Notes under the pieces: generated by a model | Told to the model about the DNA's origin: nothing | The model's database searches: none | Seen by the model: the letters and a program-made list of their open reading frames with translations, nothing else | Translations under genes and position numbers: made by a program | Assembly (NCBI RefSeq): GCF_023516595.1 | Contig: NZ_JAMGBG010000067.1 | Span: 1-64,000, forward strand | Reading direction: 5' to 3' | Length of the DNA: 64,000 nt | DNA from: Streptomyces neyagawaensis | Lineage (GTDB): Bacteria > Actinomycetota > Actinomycetes > Streptomycetales > Streptomycetaceae | In this document: piece after piece, positions 50,721 through 59,689 of the stretch | Layout: every line of letters starts with the position of its first letter | Position numbering within the stretch: position 1 is the first letter of the stretch

Positions 50721-53700
50721 ATGGGGCGCCCGGAAAGACCGCTGGACCCGACGGCCGGTCCCGTGCCGCGGCTCGCACACGCGCTGCGGGAGCTGCGCAG
50801 TACCGCGGGGAACCCCTCGTACCGGAAGATGGCCGAGACGGCGGGCTTCTCCGCGACAACGCTGTCGCAGGCCGCCGCCGGTGAACGGCTGCCGTCCCTC
50901 GCCGTCGTCCAGGGCTATGTACGGGCCTGCGGCGGCGACCCGGACGAGTGGGAGCCGCGGTGGAAGGACGCCGAGGCGGAGGTGGCGGGGGAGGTCCGCG
51001 AGGACGACGAGGACGCGGCGCCGCCCTACCGGGGCCTCGCCCGGTTCGAGCCGGCCGACCAGGGGCTGTTCTTCGGGCGGGACCGCCTGACTGAGGATCT
51101 GCTCGAGTTGGTGTGCGGGCACCGGTTCGCCGCGGTGTTCGGCGCCTCCGGCAGCGGGAAGTCCTCGCTGCTGCGGGCCGGACTGATACCCCGGCTCCAG
51201 CAGGAGATCGCTGACCAGGGGCGTCCGGCGGTGCTGCGGGTGCTCACCCCCGGCGACCGGCCTGCCACCAGATACGGCCATCTGCTGACCCCGGCCGCGG
51301 ACGAGCCCGAGAGCTGGGTCGTGGTGGACCAGTTCGAGGAGGTCTTCACCCTGTGCCGGGACCGGGCGGAGCGGGCCCGGTTCATCGACCTGCTGCTCGC
51401 CGCCCGGGACCCCGGCAGCCGGCTGCGGGTGCTCATCGCCGTACGGGCCGACTTCTACCCCCGCTGTGGCGAGCATCGCGACCTGGCGGACACGCTGTGC
51501 GGCGCCGGACTGCTGGTCGGCCCGATGACCGCGGAGGAACTGCGCGAGGCGGTCGTCAAGCCGGCGCAGGAGGTCGGGCACCTGGTGGAGCGGGAGCTGA
51601 CGGCGCGGATCGTGGAGGAGGTCCTCGACGAGCCCGGCGGGCTGCCGATGCTCTCGCACGCCCTGCTGGAGACCTGGCGGCGACGCAAGGGCCGGGTGCT
51701 CACCCTCGCCGCGTACGAGGCGGCGGGCGGGGTGCGCGGCGCTATCGCGGCGAGCGCGGAGGAGGCGTACGGGCAGCTGACCGCGGAGCAGGCGGATGCC
51801 GCCCGGTGGCTGCTGCTGCGGATGGTCGAGCCCGGCCAGGGCACCCCGGACACCCGGCGCCCGCTGACCCGGGCCGAGCGCGCGGAGGTGGCCTGCCCCC
51901 ATGTGCCCGCGGTGGTGGAGCGGCTGGCCCGCGCCCGGCTGCTGACCGTCGACGAGGACGCCGTCCAGCTCGCCCACGAGGCGCTGATCACCAGCTGGCC
52001 CCGGCTGCGTGGCTGGATCGAGGAGGACCGCGAGCGGCTGCGCCCCCGCCGCGCGCTGACCGATGCCGCCCGCATCTGGCTGGAGCACGAGCGCGACCCC
52101 GGTGCCCTGTACCGGGGCACCCGCCTGGACCGTGCGGCGGAGCTGTTCCCCGACCACGAGCACGACTACTCCCTGACCGTGCCGGAACGCGAGTTCCTCA
52201 CCGCCGCGCTGGCCGCCCGCGAGGCGGAGCGCCGGGCCGCCGCCCGCTCGACGCGCCGGGCGCGGGCCGCGGTGGGCGTGCTGTCGGCGGTCCTCGCGGT
52301 GGCGCTGGTCGCCGGTATGGCCGCCTGGACCCAGAGCCGGGACAACGAGCGCCGCCGCATCGACGACGAGGCCCGCCGTATCGCCGCCGTCGCGGACGGC
52401 CTGCGCACGACCGACCCGCACACCGCACAGCTGCTGGGCGTCGCCGCCTGGCGCGTGTCCGAGCTGCCGGAGACCCGGCGGGCGCTGCTGGGCTCGCTCG
52501 GCCAGCAGGAACTGGACACGTTCACCGACCCGGAGCCCGGGGACGGCTACTCCCGCTACCTGACGGACTCCGGCCGTACGCTGCTCAGCGTCGCGGGACA
52601 CACCTGGAAGACCTGGGACGTCGTAGGGCACCAGCCGATCGCCTCGGGGCGGCTGCCGGAGGGCGACGGTGCGGTCGGGGCCAGTCCGGACGGGCGGCTG
52701 CTGGCGCTCGACCGGGACCACGGGGTACGGCTGTGGGACCTGGCCGCCGGACGCTGGTTCGGTGATCCGCTGCCGGGGACGGCCTCCGGGAACTTCGCCG
52801 AGCGCGCTTACGTCCTGAAAAATGCTGACAACGACAGGGTGCAGGTACGTTCGGCGGCGGACGGGAAGCTGCTGTTCGAGACGGAGGCGGACAGTGCGGC
52901 GATGCCGGCACCGAGCGCGGACGGCCGGCTGTTCGCGTTCTGCCCCGCCGCGGTCGGCCCGGTGCGGGTACGGGATCTGACGGACGGGCGCACGGTGCCC
53001 GGGCGCTGGGATCGTGTGGGCGACATCTGCGACGACGACAACGCGCAGCTGGTGCTCGGCGACGGGCGGAGGCTCGCCGCGGTGACCGCGAGCGGGGTGC
53101 GGGTCTGGGACGCCCGGTCGGGGCGGCAGCTGGCCGACCTCGCCGACGCCGGAGTGAAGTACGCCGCCTTCAGCAAGGACGAGAACTTCCTGGCGACCGC
53201 CGACGGGGAGGAGATCAGGGTGTGGCGGCTGGGCGTCGACGCCCCCGTGTTCCGCCACTCCCTCAACAACCAGCCCCTGTACGGCGGTCTGGAGTGGGAC
53301 CCCGCCCGCCCGGTGCTGCGCTATCTGGAGGGTGGCACCGTCCACTCCCTGGACGTCGCGACGGCCGTGACGTCCGCCTGGCAGGACCAGCCGCTGGACA
53401 AGGTGCTGATCGGCCCGGACGGCCGTACCTTCGCCACCGCGCGACGCACCGGCGACACCTACCGCTTCGAGCTGCGCGACACCGTCCCCCACTCTCGACT
53501 TCGCTCGAGCGGGGAGACCCCCGTCGGACGACTGCTCAAGGCACTGCCGCCCACGCCGCTTCCGGTGTCCCGCGACCCCTCCCGGCCGGTCCGCCCGGAG
53601 TACACCCTCCCTCTTCTGGCCTTCGCCCCCGACGGCAAGACGCTCGCGTACGCCGTCTCGGCGCCCGGCTACGAGGCGTCCCCGCAGCGCCTGACGATCT

Positions 53701-54509
53701 GGGACGTCGCCCAGGGCCGGGCCCGCACGACGCTGGACCTGGCGACCGACACGTCGGCCGGGGCGGTCATCGCGATCGCCCTGTGCCCGGACGCCCACAC
53801 CCTCCACCTCACCCGTACACCGGCGATCGGCGAGCTGAGCAACGAGACCTGGGACATCGCCCGCCACCGCCGGACGGCGGTCCTCCCGGCCCTGTCCAGC
53901 AGCCACCTGGCCGTCCGTCCCGACGGCGGGCTCCTGGTCGGCGACAACCGCACGGCGGGCCTGCCGGGCGGCAGGGCCGCCAGACGCGACCTGGTCCAGG
54001 GCGGCGAGATCGGCGCCCTCGCCTTCGCTCCGGACGGTTCGCAGCTCGCGGCGGGGGACCAGGGGGGCCGGGTGATGCTGTGGGACGGAACGGTCCGGCA
54101 GCGGGTGGGGGCTCTGCCGAACGTCTTCCCCGCGCTCCCGGAAGCCTTGGCCAACACGATGACGGGCGACACCTCCGAGGCCGTCAGCGCCCTCGCGGTC
54201 AGCCCCGACGGCCGCACGCTGGCGGTGGGCGGCGAGGCCGGGAGCCTGCAGCTGTGGAACATCGCCACCCAGCAACCGCTCGGCGGCCCGCTGACGACAC
54301 CGGGTGAGGGGATCGACACGGTGGCGTTCTCCGCGGACAGCGGCACGGTGTACGCGGGAAGCGCGCACGTGCCTCTCCAGCGCTACACGATCGACCCGTC
54401 GAAGGCGGTCGGGACGGTGTGCGCCCGGACGGGAGACAACGGGCTGTCGCGGGCGCAGTGGCAGAGGTACGTCCGCGACGTGCCGTACCGCAAGGTGTGC
54501 GGGGACTGA
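50721..54509 (+). CDS. XRE HTH - nSTAND1 NTPase - WD40 propeller protein
   Basis: 1262 residues from ATG after ACGGAGG. Domains: HTH (about 14-80, KMAETAGFSATTLSQAAAGERLPSL), nSTAND1 ATPase with P-loop GASGSGKS (141-148) and Walker B VVVDQFEEVF (200-209), GLPMLSHALLETW and VQLAHEALITSWPRL, one membrane helix (about 515-535, VGVLSAVLAVALVAGMAAW) and a C-terminal WD40-like propeller. Such Streptomyces proteins are large signalling ATPases of unknown trigger. It is divergent from the RIP gene across dyad copy C. Confidence 0.88.
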   Translation: MGRPERPLDPTAGPVPRLAHALRELRSTAGNPSYRKMAETAGFSATTLSQAAAGERLPSLAVVQGYVRACGGDPDEWEPRWKDAEAEVAGEVREDDEDAAPPYRGLARFEPADQGLFFGRDRLTEDLLELVCGHRFAAVFGASGSGKSSLLRAGLIPRLQQEIADQGRPAVLRVLTPGDRPATRYGHLLTPAADEPESWVVVDQFEEVFTLCRDRAERARFIDLLLAARDPGSRLRVLIAVRADFYPRCGEHRDLADTLCGAGLLVGPMTAEELREAVVKPAQEVGHLVERELTARIVEEVLDEPGGLPMLSHALLETWRRRKGRVLTLAAYEAAGGVRGAIAASAEEAYGQLTAEQADAARWLLLRMVEPGQGTPDTRRPLTRAERAEVACPHVPAVVERLARARLLTVDEDAVQLAHEALITSWPRLRGWIEEDRERLRPRRALTDAARIWLEHERDPGALYRGTRLDRAAELFPDHEHDYSLTVPEREFLTAALAAREAERRAAARSTRRARAAVGVLSAVLAVALVAGMAAWTQSRDNERRRIDDEARRIAAVADGLRTTDPHTAQLLGVAAWRVSELPETRRALLGSLGQQELDTFTDPEPGDGYSRYLTDSGRTLLSVAGHTWKTWDVVGHQPIASGRLPEGDGAVGASPDGRLLALDRDHGVRLWDLAAGRWFGDPLPGTASGNFAERAYVLKNADNDRVQVRSAADGKLLFETEADSAAMPAPSADGRLFAFCPAAVGPVRVRDLTDGRTVPGRWDRVGDICDDDNAQLVLGDGRRLAAVTASGVRVWDARSGRQLADLADAGVKYAAFSKDENFLATADGEEIRVWRLGVDAPVFRHSLNNQPLYGGLEWDPARPVLRYLEGGTVHSLDVATAVTSAWQDQPLDKVLIGPDGRTFATARRTGDTYRFELRDTVPHSRLRSSGETPVGRLLKALPPTPLPVSRDPSRPVRPEYTLPLLAFAPDGKTLAYAVSAPGYEASPQRLTIWDVAQGRARTTLDLATDTSAGAVIAIALCPDAHTLHLTRTPAIGELSNETWDIARHRRTAVLPALSSSHLAVRPDGGLLVGDNRTAGLPGGRAARRDLVQGGEIGALAFAPDGSQLAAGDQGGRVMLWDGTVRQRVGALPNVFPALPEALANTMTGDTSEAVSALAVSPDGRTLAVGGEAGSLQLWNIATQQPLGGPLTTPGEGIDTVAFSADSGTVYAGSAHVPLQRYTIDPSKAVGTVCARTGDNGLSRAQWQRYVRDVPYRKVCGD

Positions 54510-54540
54510 CCCGTCCGGCATTGGTTCGCCCGGTGGGGGC

Positions 54541-54580
54541 GATTGATCGACCTGACGAAGAGGGTGGCCGAACCGCCAAC
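54541..54580. promoter_or_regulatory. Conserved dyad element, copy D (opposite orientation)
   Basis: GATTGATCGACCTGACGAAG followed by GGCCGAACCGCCAAC. Reading in the plus direction it matches the reverse complement of copies A and C, so it would serve a plus-strand gene. The open remnant starting about 54607 is the only candidate. Confidence 0.6.
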
Positions 54581-54606
54581 GGGTCGGGGAGCCCGACGGC
54601 AGAACC

Positions 54607-54771
54607 ACCTATGAAGATCCGGAAGACCGGCCGCCGGGCGGCGACAAGCCCGACGTGATCTGGGACTGCAGCAACAGCAAGGCCGACTCATGCCAGTACC
54701 ACGAGGTCAAGGGGACTACGGTCCAACCATCGTTGCCTGTCGGCTCCCCTCACGCACCGGCACAGATATAA
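54607..54771 (+). pseudogene. Remnant of an unidentified gene downstream of dyad copy D
   Basis: The frame from 54607 reads TYEDPEDRPPGGDKPDVIWD, then CSNSKADSCQYHEVKG and ends at TAA 54769-54771. It has no proper start, and a possible ATG in another frame stops after 15 codons. Two Cys and a hydrophilic composition suggest part of an extracellular protein. I do not recognise it. Confidence 0.4.
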
Positions 54772-54942
54772 GCGATGGCTAGCGCCGCTCTCGCTGCCGC
54801 GGGAAAGTCCGTGACGGCTGTGACCCGCACCGCGCACGCCGTCGTGCGCGCCGCCTTGGTCTTGGGCGTGATCTCGTCGAAGCCGGACGGGTGCAGGTTC
54901 GAGCTGATGGCGAGTGGCCGTGCGCCGACAGCGCAGGTCGTC
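54772..54942. other. Gap with no clear gene
   Basis: Only weak open frames without ribosome sites are present between the remnant and the membrane protein stop. Confidence 0.4.
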
Positions 54943-55560
54943 TCAGACTCGTATCCGGTTCGCGTCCGTGGTGTGCTCGACGCCTGGGGCCACGCGCCAC
55001 AGTGCGGCCGAGAGCCACATCAGGATGCCGCCGACCAGGACGTGCAGCCCGCTGGTGAGCAGGGAGTCGGGCAGCGCGGTCAGGAACGCGAACAGCGGCA
55101 GAACCACGGTGTACCCCCACGACGGCACCCTCGGGAAGACCCGGGCGCGGATCATGACCGCCCCGAACAGGGCGCAGCCCACGGCGAAGACGGCGGCGGA
55201 ACCGATGAGCGCGGGGATGGTGGGGCCGGTCAGGGTCTCGTCGACGACATCCTCGTCCAGGTAGAAGATCACCAGGTTCGACGCGAACGCGGCACCGCCG
55301 AACAGGCCGAGGCCGATGAGGTTCACGGGCGCGGCGATCTTCCCGAGGCTCCCGGCGACAGGGCCTTGGCGCAGGTGCAGCGCGGTGAGCAGCGGCAGGG
55401 CGAACGCGGGGGCGAGGGCGAGCGGGACGCTGGTGGCCGAGGTCTCCCCGGTGAACGCCTCGACCAGGCCGGGCAGGGCGATCAGCAGGCCGGACAGCGC
55501 CCCGCACAGGGCGCCGACGCGAAGTGCCGATGAGATGGAGGAGTTGACGGATGAGGCCAT
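54943..55560 (-). CDS. Multi-pass membrane protein, unknown function
   Basis: 205 residues starting MASSVNSSISSALRVGALCG. About six hydrophobic helices (VGALCGALSGLLIALPGLV, LPLLTALHLR, LIGLGLFGGAAFASNLVIFYL, IPALIGSAAVFAVGCALFGAVMI, TVVLPLFAFLTALP, LHVLVGGILMWLSAALW). No recognised catalytic motif. It is divergent from the two-component pair, with 296 bases between, and could be its target. Confidence 0.8.
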   Translation of the reverse strand: MASSVNSSISSALRVGALCGALSGLLIALPGLVEAFTGETSATSVPLALAPAFALPLLTALHLRQGPVAGSLGKIAAPVNLIGLGLFGGAAFASNLVIFYLDEDVVDETLTGPTIPALIGSAAVFAVGCALFGAVMIRARVFPRVPSWGYTVVLPLFAFLTALPDSLLTSGLHVLVGGILMWLSAALWRVAPGVEHTTDANRIRV

Positions 55561-55856
55561 GAGGCTGCTCCGGTTGCTCGGACGGTGGGTGGGTGGTTGT
55601 CCAGACCGTTGACCGCAGGCTCGAACCGTGAGCACCTGCTCGTACAGCCGGTCCGGGTGGCAACGGTAGGAAGCGGCCGGTCGGCGTCGGGAGGTGAAGG
55701 ACGTCGGGCATCGGCGTCCGGAAGTCACCGTCTTCCGGACGGCGCCATGGCGTTCGGCACATGCCGTTGGGTCTGATCCGCCCGTGATGTGCCCGGCGGT
55801 GCCCCAAGCCGGTCGTGCTCGGCCTAGCCTGGCGGCAACGGGGTGAGGGGGTGCGC

Positions 55857-57017
55857 ATGGTGGTGTATGCGCCCGTGCGATGGGTGCCGCCGCTGCTGTA
55901 CGGCGTCGTACTGGTGGGTGGTCTGTACTCCGCGGTGGCCGACCTGGATGACCGTTCGGGGCCGACGGCCTGGCGGGCGGCCGGCTTCGTCACCGCGATC
56001 GGTGCGCTGTTCGCCCTGGAGGCGGCCGGACGCCGTTGGCCCGCTGCTCCGGTGCCGCTGCTGCTGGCCCGCTGCACCCTGATCGCGGCGGTGGTGCTGC
56101 TGGACGCCTCGGGGCTGTCCCAAGTCCTGTTCGTGCTGCTGCCGTTCACCGCCTACTTCGCTTTCGGCCGCGCAGCCGCGCTGGCACTGGGCACGCTGTG
56201 TCTGGCCGGGCTGCTCAGCACCTACCTGCTGACCGCGCCCGGCTGGTACCGCGACCAGGAGCACGTGTCCGACCTGTTGATGCTCTGCGTCGGGCTGGTG
56301 CTGGCGATCTCGATGGCGGCGGTGGCTGTCGGCGAGCAGCGCGCACGGCTCGAACTTCAGGCGTATGCCGCGCGGGTCGCCGAACTGTCCGCCGCAGCCG
56401 AGCGCAACCGGCTGGCGCGGGACATCCACGACAGCCTCGGTCACCATCTCACCGCGATGTCCGTGCAGTTGGAGATGGCCTCGGACTTCAGAAGCCTGGA
56501 CCCCGACGCGGCCCGGCGTGCGCTGGACGAGGCACGGCGATCGGTGCGGCTCGCGCTCGGCGATGTACGGCAGTCGGTGCGCGCCCTGCGGGACGAGCCG
56601 ACGCGCCCCACGCTGTCGGCGGCGCTCACCGCGCTGGCGCAGGACGGCGCGGCACGACCGCGGGTCGCTGTCGAGGTGAGCGGCGACGAGGACGGCTGGG
56701 GCACGGTCGAGCTGACCGCGCTGTACCGGGCCGCGCAGGAGGCCGTCACCAACGCGCGCCGCCATGCGCGAGCCGCACAGGTGACCGTTGTGGTCCAGTT
56801 GACCGGGGACGCCGCGCGGCTGGAGGTGACGGACGACGGCCGCGGCTTCGCACCGGACACGGACACCGCCGGATTCGGGCTGCTCGGCATGAAGGAGCGG
56901 GTACATCTGGTGGCGGGGAGCGTCGACATCGACAGCAGCCCGGGCGCCGGCACCCGGGTGACGGTCACGGTCCCGCGCGGGGCGACGGCGAAGTCCGGGT
57001 GGACGGGGAGGCAGTGA
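55857..57017 (+). CDS. Sensor histidine kinase (NarL/DesK type)
   Basis: 386 residues. ATG at 55857 follows a GAGGGGG ribosome site; a GTG six bases upstream is also possible. Five to six membrane helices lie before residue 180. The HisKA_3 box is ERNRLARDIHDSLGHHLTAMSVQL with the phosphorylated His, and the ATPase domain has AQEAVTNARRHA, VTDDGRGF and GFGLLGMKERV. It phosphorylates the response regulator whose start is one base after its stop codon. Confidence 0.93.
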   Translation: MVVYAPVRWVPPLLYGVVLVGGLYSAVADLDDRSGPTAWRAAGFVTAIGALFALEAAGRRWPAAPVPLLLARCTLIAAVVLLDASGLSQVLFVLLPFTAYFAFGRAAALALGTLCLAGLLSTYLLTAPGWYRDQEHVSDLLMLCVGLVLAISMAAVAVGEQRARLELQAYAARVAELSAAAERNRLARDIHDSLGHHLTAMSVQLEMASDFRSLDPDAARRALDEARRSVRLALGDVRQSVRALRDEPTRPTLSAALTALAQDGAARPRVAVEVSGDEDGWGTVELTALYRAAQEAVTNARRHARAAQVTVVVQLTGDAARLEVTDDGRGFAPDTDTAGFGLLGMKERVHLVAGSVDIDSSPGAGTRVTVTVPRGATAKSGWTGRQ

Positions 57018-57018
57018 C

Positions 57019-57684
57019 ATGAACGATGAGGAGCCGGAGCAGGCTGCGCCCGTGCGGGTGCTGGTGGTGGACGACCAGCGGCTCATCCGGGACGGCATCG
57101 CCTCCCTGCTGTCCATCCGGCCGGGCATCGACGTGGTCGGCACCGCCGTGGACGGCCGGGACGCCGTGGCGAAGACTCTGCAACTCGGGCCGGATGTCGT
57201 GCTCATGGACGTCCGGATGCCGGAGATGGACGGTGTCGAGGCGGTCGCCGTCCTGCGTGACCGGGCGCCGGAGTGCCGGGTGGTGATGCTGACGACGTTC
57301 GACGACGAGGAGTACGTCGTGCAGGCACTGCGGGCCGGAGCGCACGGCTATCTCCTCAAGGATCTGCCGGCCGAGGAACTCGCACACGCGGTCCGTCTGG
57401 CGCATGCGGGCGTCACCCAGCTCGACTCGTCCGTCGCCCGCCATCTGACCGCCTTCCTGCCGCATTCGGGCCCCGCCGCCAAGGCTCCCGGCGTCTCCCT
57501 CAGCCCGCGCGAGACGGACATCCTGCGGCTCGTGGCACAGGGGCACACCAACCGGGAGATCGCCGCGCGGCTGTACCTCAGCGAGGGCACGGTCAAGAAC
57601 CACGTCTCCCGCATCCTGGGCCGCCTCGCCCTGCGCGACCGCACCCAGGCGGCGCTCCGTGCCCGGGACCTCGGCCTGTTGTGA
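57019..57684 (+). CDS. LuxR/NarL-type response regulator
   Basis: 221 residues. The receiver has VLVVDDQRLIRDG, the phosphoacceptor Asp in VVLMDVRMPEMDGVEA and Lys in HGYLLKDLP; the C-terminal HTH is LSPRETDILRLVAQGHTNREIAARLYLSEGTVKNHVSRIL. It begins one base after the kinase stop. Target genes unknown. Confidence 0.94.
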   Translation: MNDEEPEQAAPVRVLVVDDQRLIRDGIASLLSIRPGIDVVGTAVDGRDAVAKTLQLGPDVVLMDVRMPEMDGVEAVAVLRDRAPECRVVMLTTFDDEEYVVQALRAGAHGYLLKDLPAEELAHAVRLAHAGVTQLDSSVARHLTAFLPHSGPAAKAPGVSLSPRETDILRLVAQGHTNREIAARLYLSEGTVKNHVSRILGRLALRDRTQAALRARDLGLL

Positions 57685-57979
57685 TCGCGCGCAAGGCGTC
57701 GAGGACATGTGCCTGCTCGTCGGCCGGGTGCCGGTTGACGACCGTGCCTATGACCGCGCCTGGCAGGTACAGGAGGTCCGCGAACAAACCGAGAGCGAGT
57801 GCCGGCCGTTCCGAGGAAGCCGCGACCATCGGCCTTGCGGCGCGAAGCAGGCTTCACCCACGTTCTGTGCGCCCGCGACGCCGTTCCCGACTGGAATCCC
57901 ACCGAGCCCGGCCGAGCACAGGGCCCGTTCGTGCACGCGCTCTGCGACCTCGCCGAGGAGAGGGCATCCGCCCCCCGTC
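57685..57979. other. Gene remnants between response regulator and right att site
   Basis: On the minus strand 57829 downward gives MVAASSERPALALGLFADLL then YLPGAVIGTVVNRHPADEQA, which resembles the end of a regulator or enzyme, running into the response regulator 3' end. On the plus strand, 57835-57979 gives LRREAGFTHVLCARDAVPDW and stops being coherent at the att copy. No intact gene. Confidence 0.4.
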
Positions 57980-58025
57980 GCTTCCCAAGCTGTGAGCGCG
58001 AGTTCGATTCTCGTCACCCGCTCCA
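57980..58025 (+). repeat. Right attachment site (tRNA-Gly 3' duplicate)
   Basis: 46 bases matching 44065-44110 with one difference (CAAGCTGT instead of CAAGCTGA). The 5' half of a tRNA is absent here. The following AACCCCC...GGGGGTT stem parallels the tRNA terminator. Confidence 0.88.
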
Positions 58026-58376
58026 ACACGAACCCCCAGGTCATCGACCCGGGGGTTGCTTGTTGTCCGGGCCGGTGGGCGGGGCGCGATCACGACCGCA
58101 CCATAAGGGCGTGGCCTGCTGCCCGCGGGCCAGGCATCGGCCATCACGAAGGACACGAAAGTCCCACCGCGCCGACTGGGCCCGGAGTGCCAGGACTCGG
58201 CGATGGAGTCGACGAGGAGCAGCCCGCGCCGTGCGCGTCGGCGGCATCGGGGTGCCGCAGCCTGACGTTCACCGGACATCCGGGGTTGTGCACTCCAACC
58301 CGGAGCGTTGCCCCCTCACGGCACCACTCCACCCGGACTGGCAGCCATTCTCAACCTGTCTCCACCTGGATCAGAG

Positions 58377-58748
58377 TCATCCGGTGCCGGTATCCGCCTT
58401 GTGCAGTATCTGGGCCAACAGCAGGGCGCCTCCGGTCGCCGCCCCTACCGCTCCCGCGGCCAGGAAACCGCGAGAGGAACGCCAGGACAGCACCGACCAC
58501 CGCGACTGCGCGGAAAGCAACGATCCTGTACTCAGCCACGACCCGGCCGAGATCAGCGACAGGGAGGAACCGATCGAGCCGACCGACAGGGCGCTACCGA
58601 TCGAGCCCACTGACAAGGCCGAACCGACGGATCCCACAGACAGCACCGATCCCACTGAGCCGATCGACAGCACAGAGTCCTGCGACCACAAGGACAGCAC
58701 TGAACCAGATGAGGCACGTCGGACTGACCGTGCGGACAGTTTTGTCAT
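58377..58748 (-). CDS. Ser/Gly nonapeptide-repeat membrane protein
   Basis: 123 residues starting MTKLSARSVRRASSGSVLSL. Residues about 25-80 are nine-residue units of the form SxLSxGSxG (SVLSIGSVG, SVLSVGSVG, SALSVGSIG twice, SSLSLISAG, SWLSTGSLL), with Ser at every third position. Near the C-terminus a helix FLAAGAVGAATGGALLLAQIL would cross the membrane. Period-three Ser suggests a beta-solenoid or a stacked ladder. No family recognised with confidence. Confidence 0.65.
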   Translation of the reverse strand: MTKLSARSVRRASSGSVLSLWSQDSVLSIGSVGSVLSVGSVGSALSVGSIGSALSVGSIGSSLSLISAGSWLSTGSLLSAQSRWSVLSWRSSRGFLAAGAVGAATGGALLLAQILHKADTGTG

Positions 58749-59331
58749 GAGGCCATCCTGCCCGCTGGTCGCTCTGTCCTGGGAGGTTGTGGACGGATGA
58801 CGCGGGTCTCGGGTGAGGGCCTTCCGTCATCCGGCTCGCTGCGTGGCGGGGCAGATCCCCTTGGGCCCCCGGACCGGCCCGGATCTACGACCACGCCAGA
58901 CTTCCATGAGCGCCTACTGCGGCAAAGCTGGGCCTCCCTGGGCCGTCCGAGGCTGCTCGGCAGTGGCCAGGAACGACCAACGACGCCCACCAGGCGCACG
59001 AGCCCACCGCTCCTGACCAGCAAGAACCCAGCTCATCGAGACCCCCGACAAGACACAGGGCAAGAAGAAGTGGCCGATGCCCTCAACTGTCAGTAGCGGT
59101 CGCACCAAGCCTATGTGTCGAACAGTGTTGGGCAGCTTCGTCAGCGAAAGCGCAGAGCTGATCGATTACTCTCGGTAGCTGTTGGGGGTATCGCGGTCCT
59201 TGCTGGGTGGCCCGTCGATCCACTGCTGCCGGAGCCCGTTCGAGGCAAGGAATTGGGCTGCGTGGTCAGCACCGAGCTCGGCGTCGAGCAGCAAGAGCGT
59301 GGGGGAGCGCCCTCCGCGTGATCTATGGGGG
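58749..59331. other. Gap without a recognised gene
   Basis: About 580 bases. Open frames exist on both strands but show no coherent codon bias or ribosome site. A half copy of the dyad word (GAGCTGATCGATTACTCTCGG) lies near 59156-59176. Confidence 0.45.
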
Positions 59332-59550
59332 CTACTGCCCGTCAGCTACGACGACCCAGTGCTCGTTGATCTTTCCGTCGACCACGCGGAAGAGGTCCGC
59401 GACGACGTAGTCGGAGCTGAAGACCCACACCAGGTCCCCGTCGGCGAGGGTGTTGCCGAACCGGGTCCCGCCGCCTCCGGTGCTGCTGGGCGAGGGAGGT
59501 CCTGCGTGTTCTGCTGGAAGAACCGCTTCAGCGGGGCCGTTCCTTTCGGG
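59332..59550 (-). pseudogene. Frameshifted SnoaL-like remnant
   Basis: The minus strand ends ADLFRVVDGKINEHWVVVADGQ, a typical SnoaL-like C-terminal strand pair, after GDLVWVFSSDYV. Upstream the family segment PLKRFFQQNTQ continues in a different frame, so at least one frameshift and a shortened N-terminus are present. Confidence 0.6.
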
Positions 59551-59689
59551 GCGATCGGTCGACGACGCCTTCGCCGCGTCTCGGACCGGTCGTACGCCCG
59601 CGCCCGTCGCCTGCGTCTGGCGGAATCCGCCACGCGGATCAGGTCGAGCGGCTTCGAGTCTGTGCGGCCCGGGTGACCCTGTCCGCGCG

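Larger units (their letters stand above)
44065..58025. mobile_element. Integrated element of about 13.96 kb at tRNA-Gly
   Basis: The region is bounded by the intact tRNA-Gly and a second 46-base copy of its 3' end. Flanking terminators are also similar. Inside: transposase pseudogene, ParA-like ATPase, NLP and RIP toxins, XRE/DUF397 regulators, STAND-WD40 protein, a membrane protein, a two-component system and several gene remnants. No tyrosine recombinase, RepSA or Tra gene was found, so it is probably a remnant that can no longer move, or one whose integrase was replaced near the tRNA by the decayed transposase. Confidence 0.75.

Noticed and set aside
50655..54608. 1317-residue minus-strand ORF
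   Set aside because: Shadow of the STAND-WD40 gene in high-GC DNA; composition is Arg/Gly/Pro-rich without domains.
57980..58025. Second tRNA-Gly gene
   Set aside because: The 5' half (acceptor and D arm) is missing; only the att portion is present.
58745..59023. 92-residue minus-strand ORF
   Set aside because: No ribosome site, Arg/Gly/Pro-rich and not consistent with codon bias.
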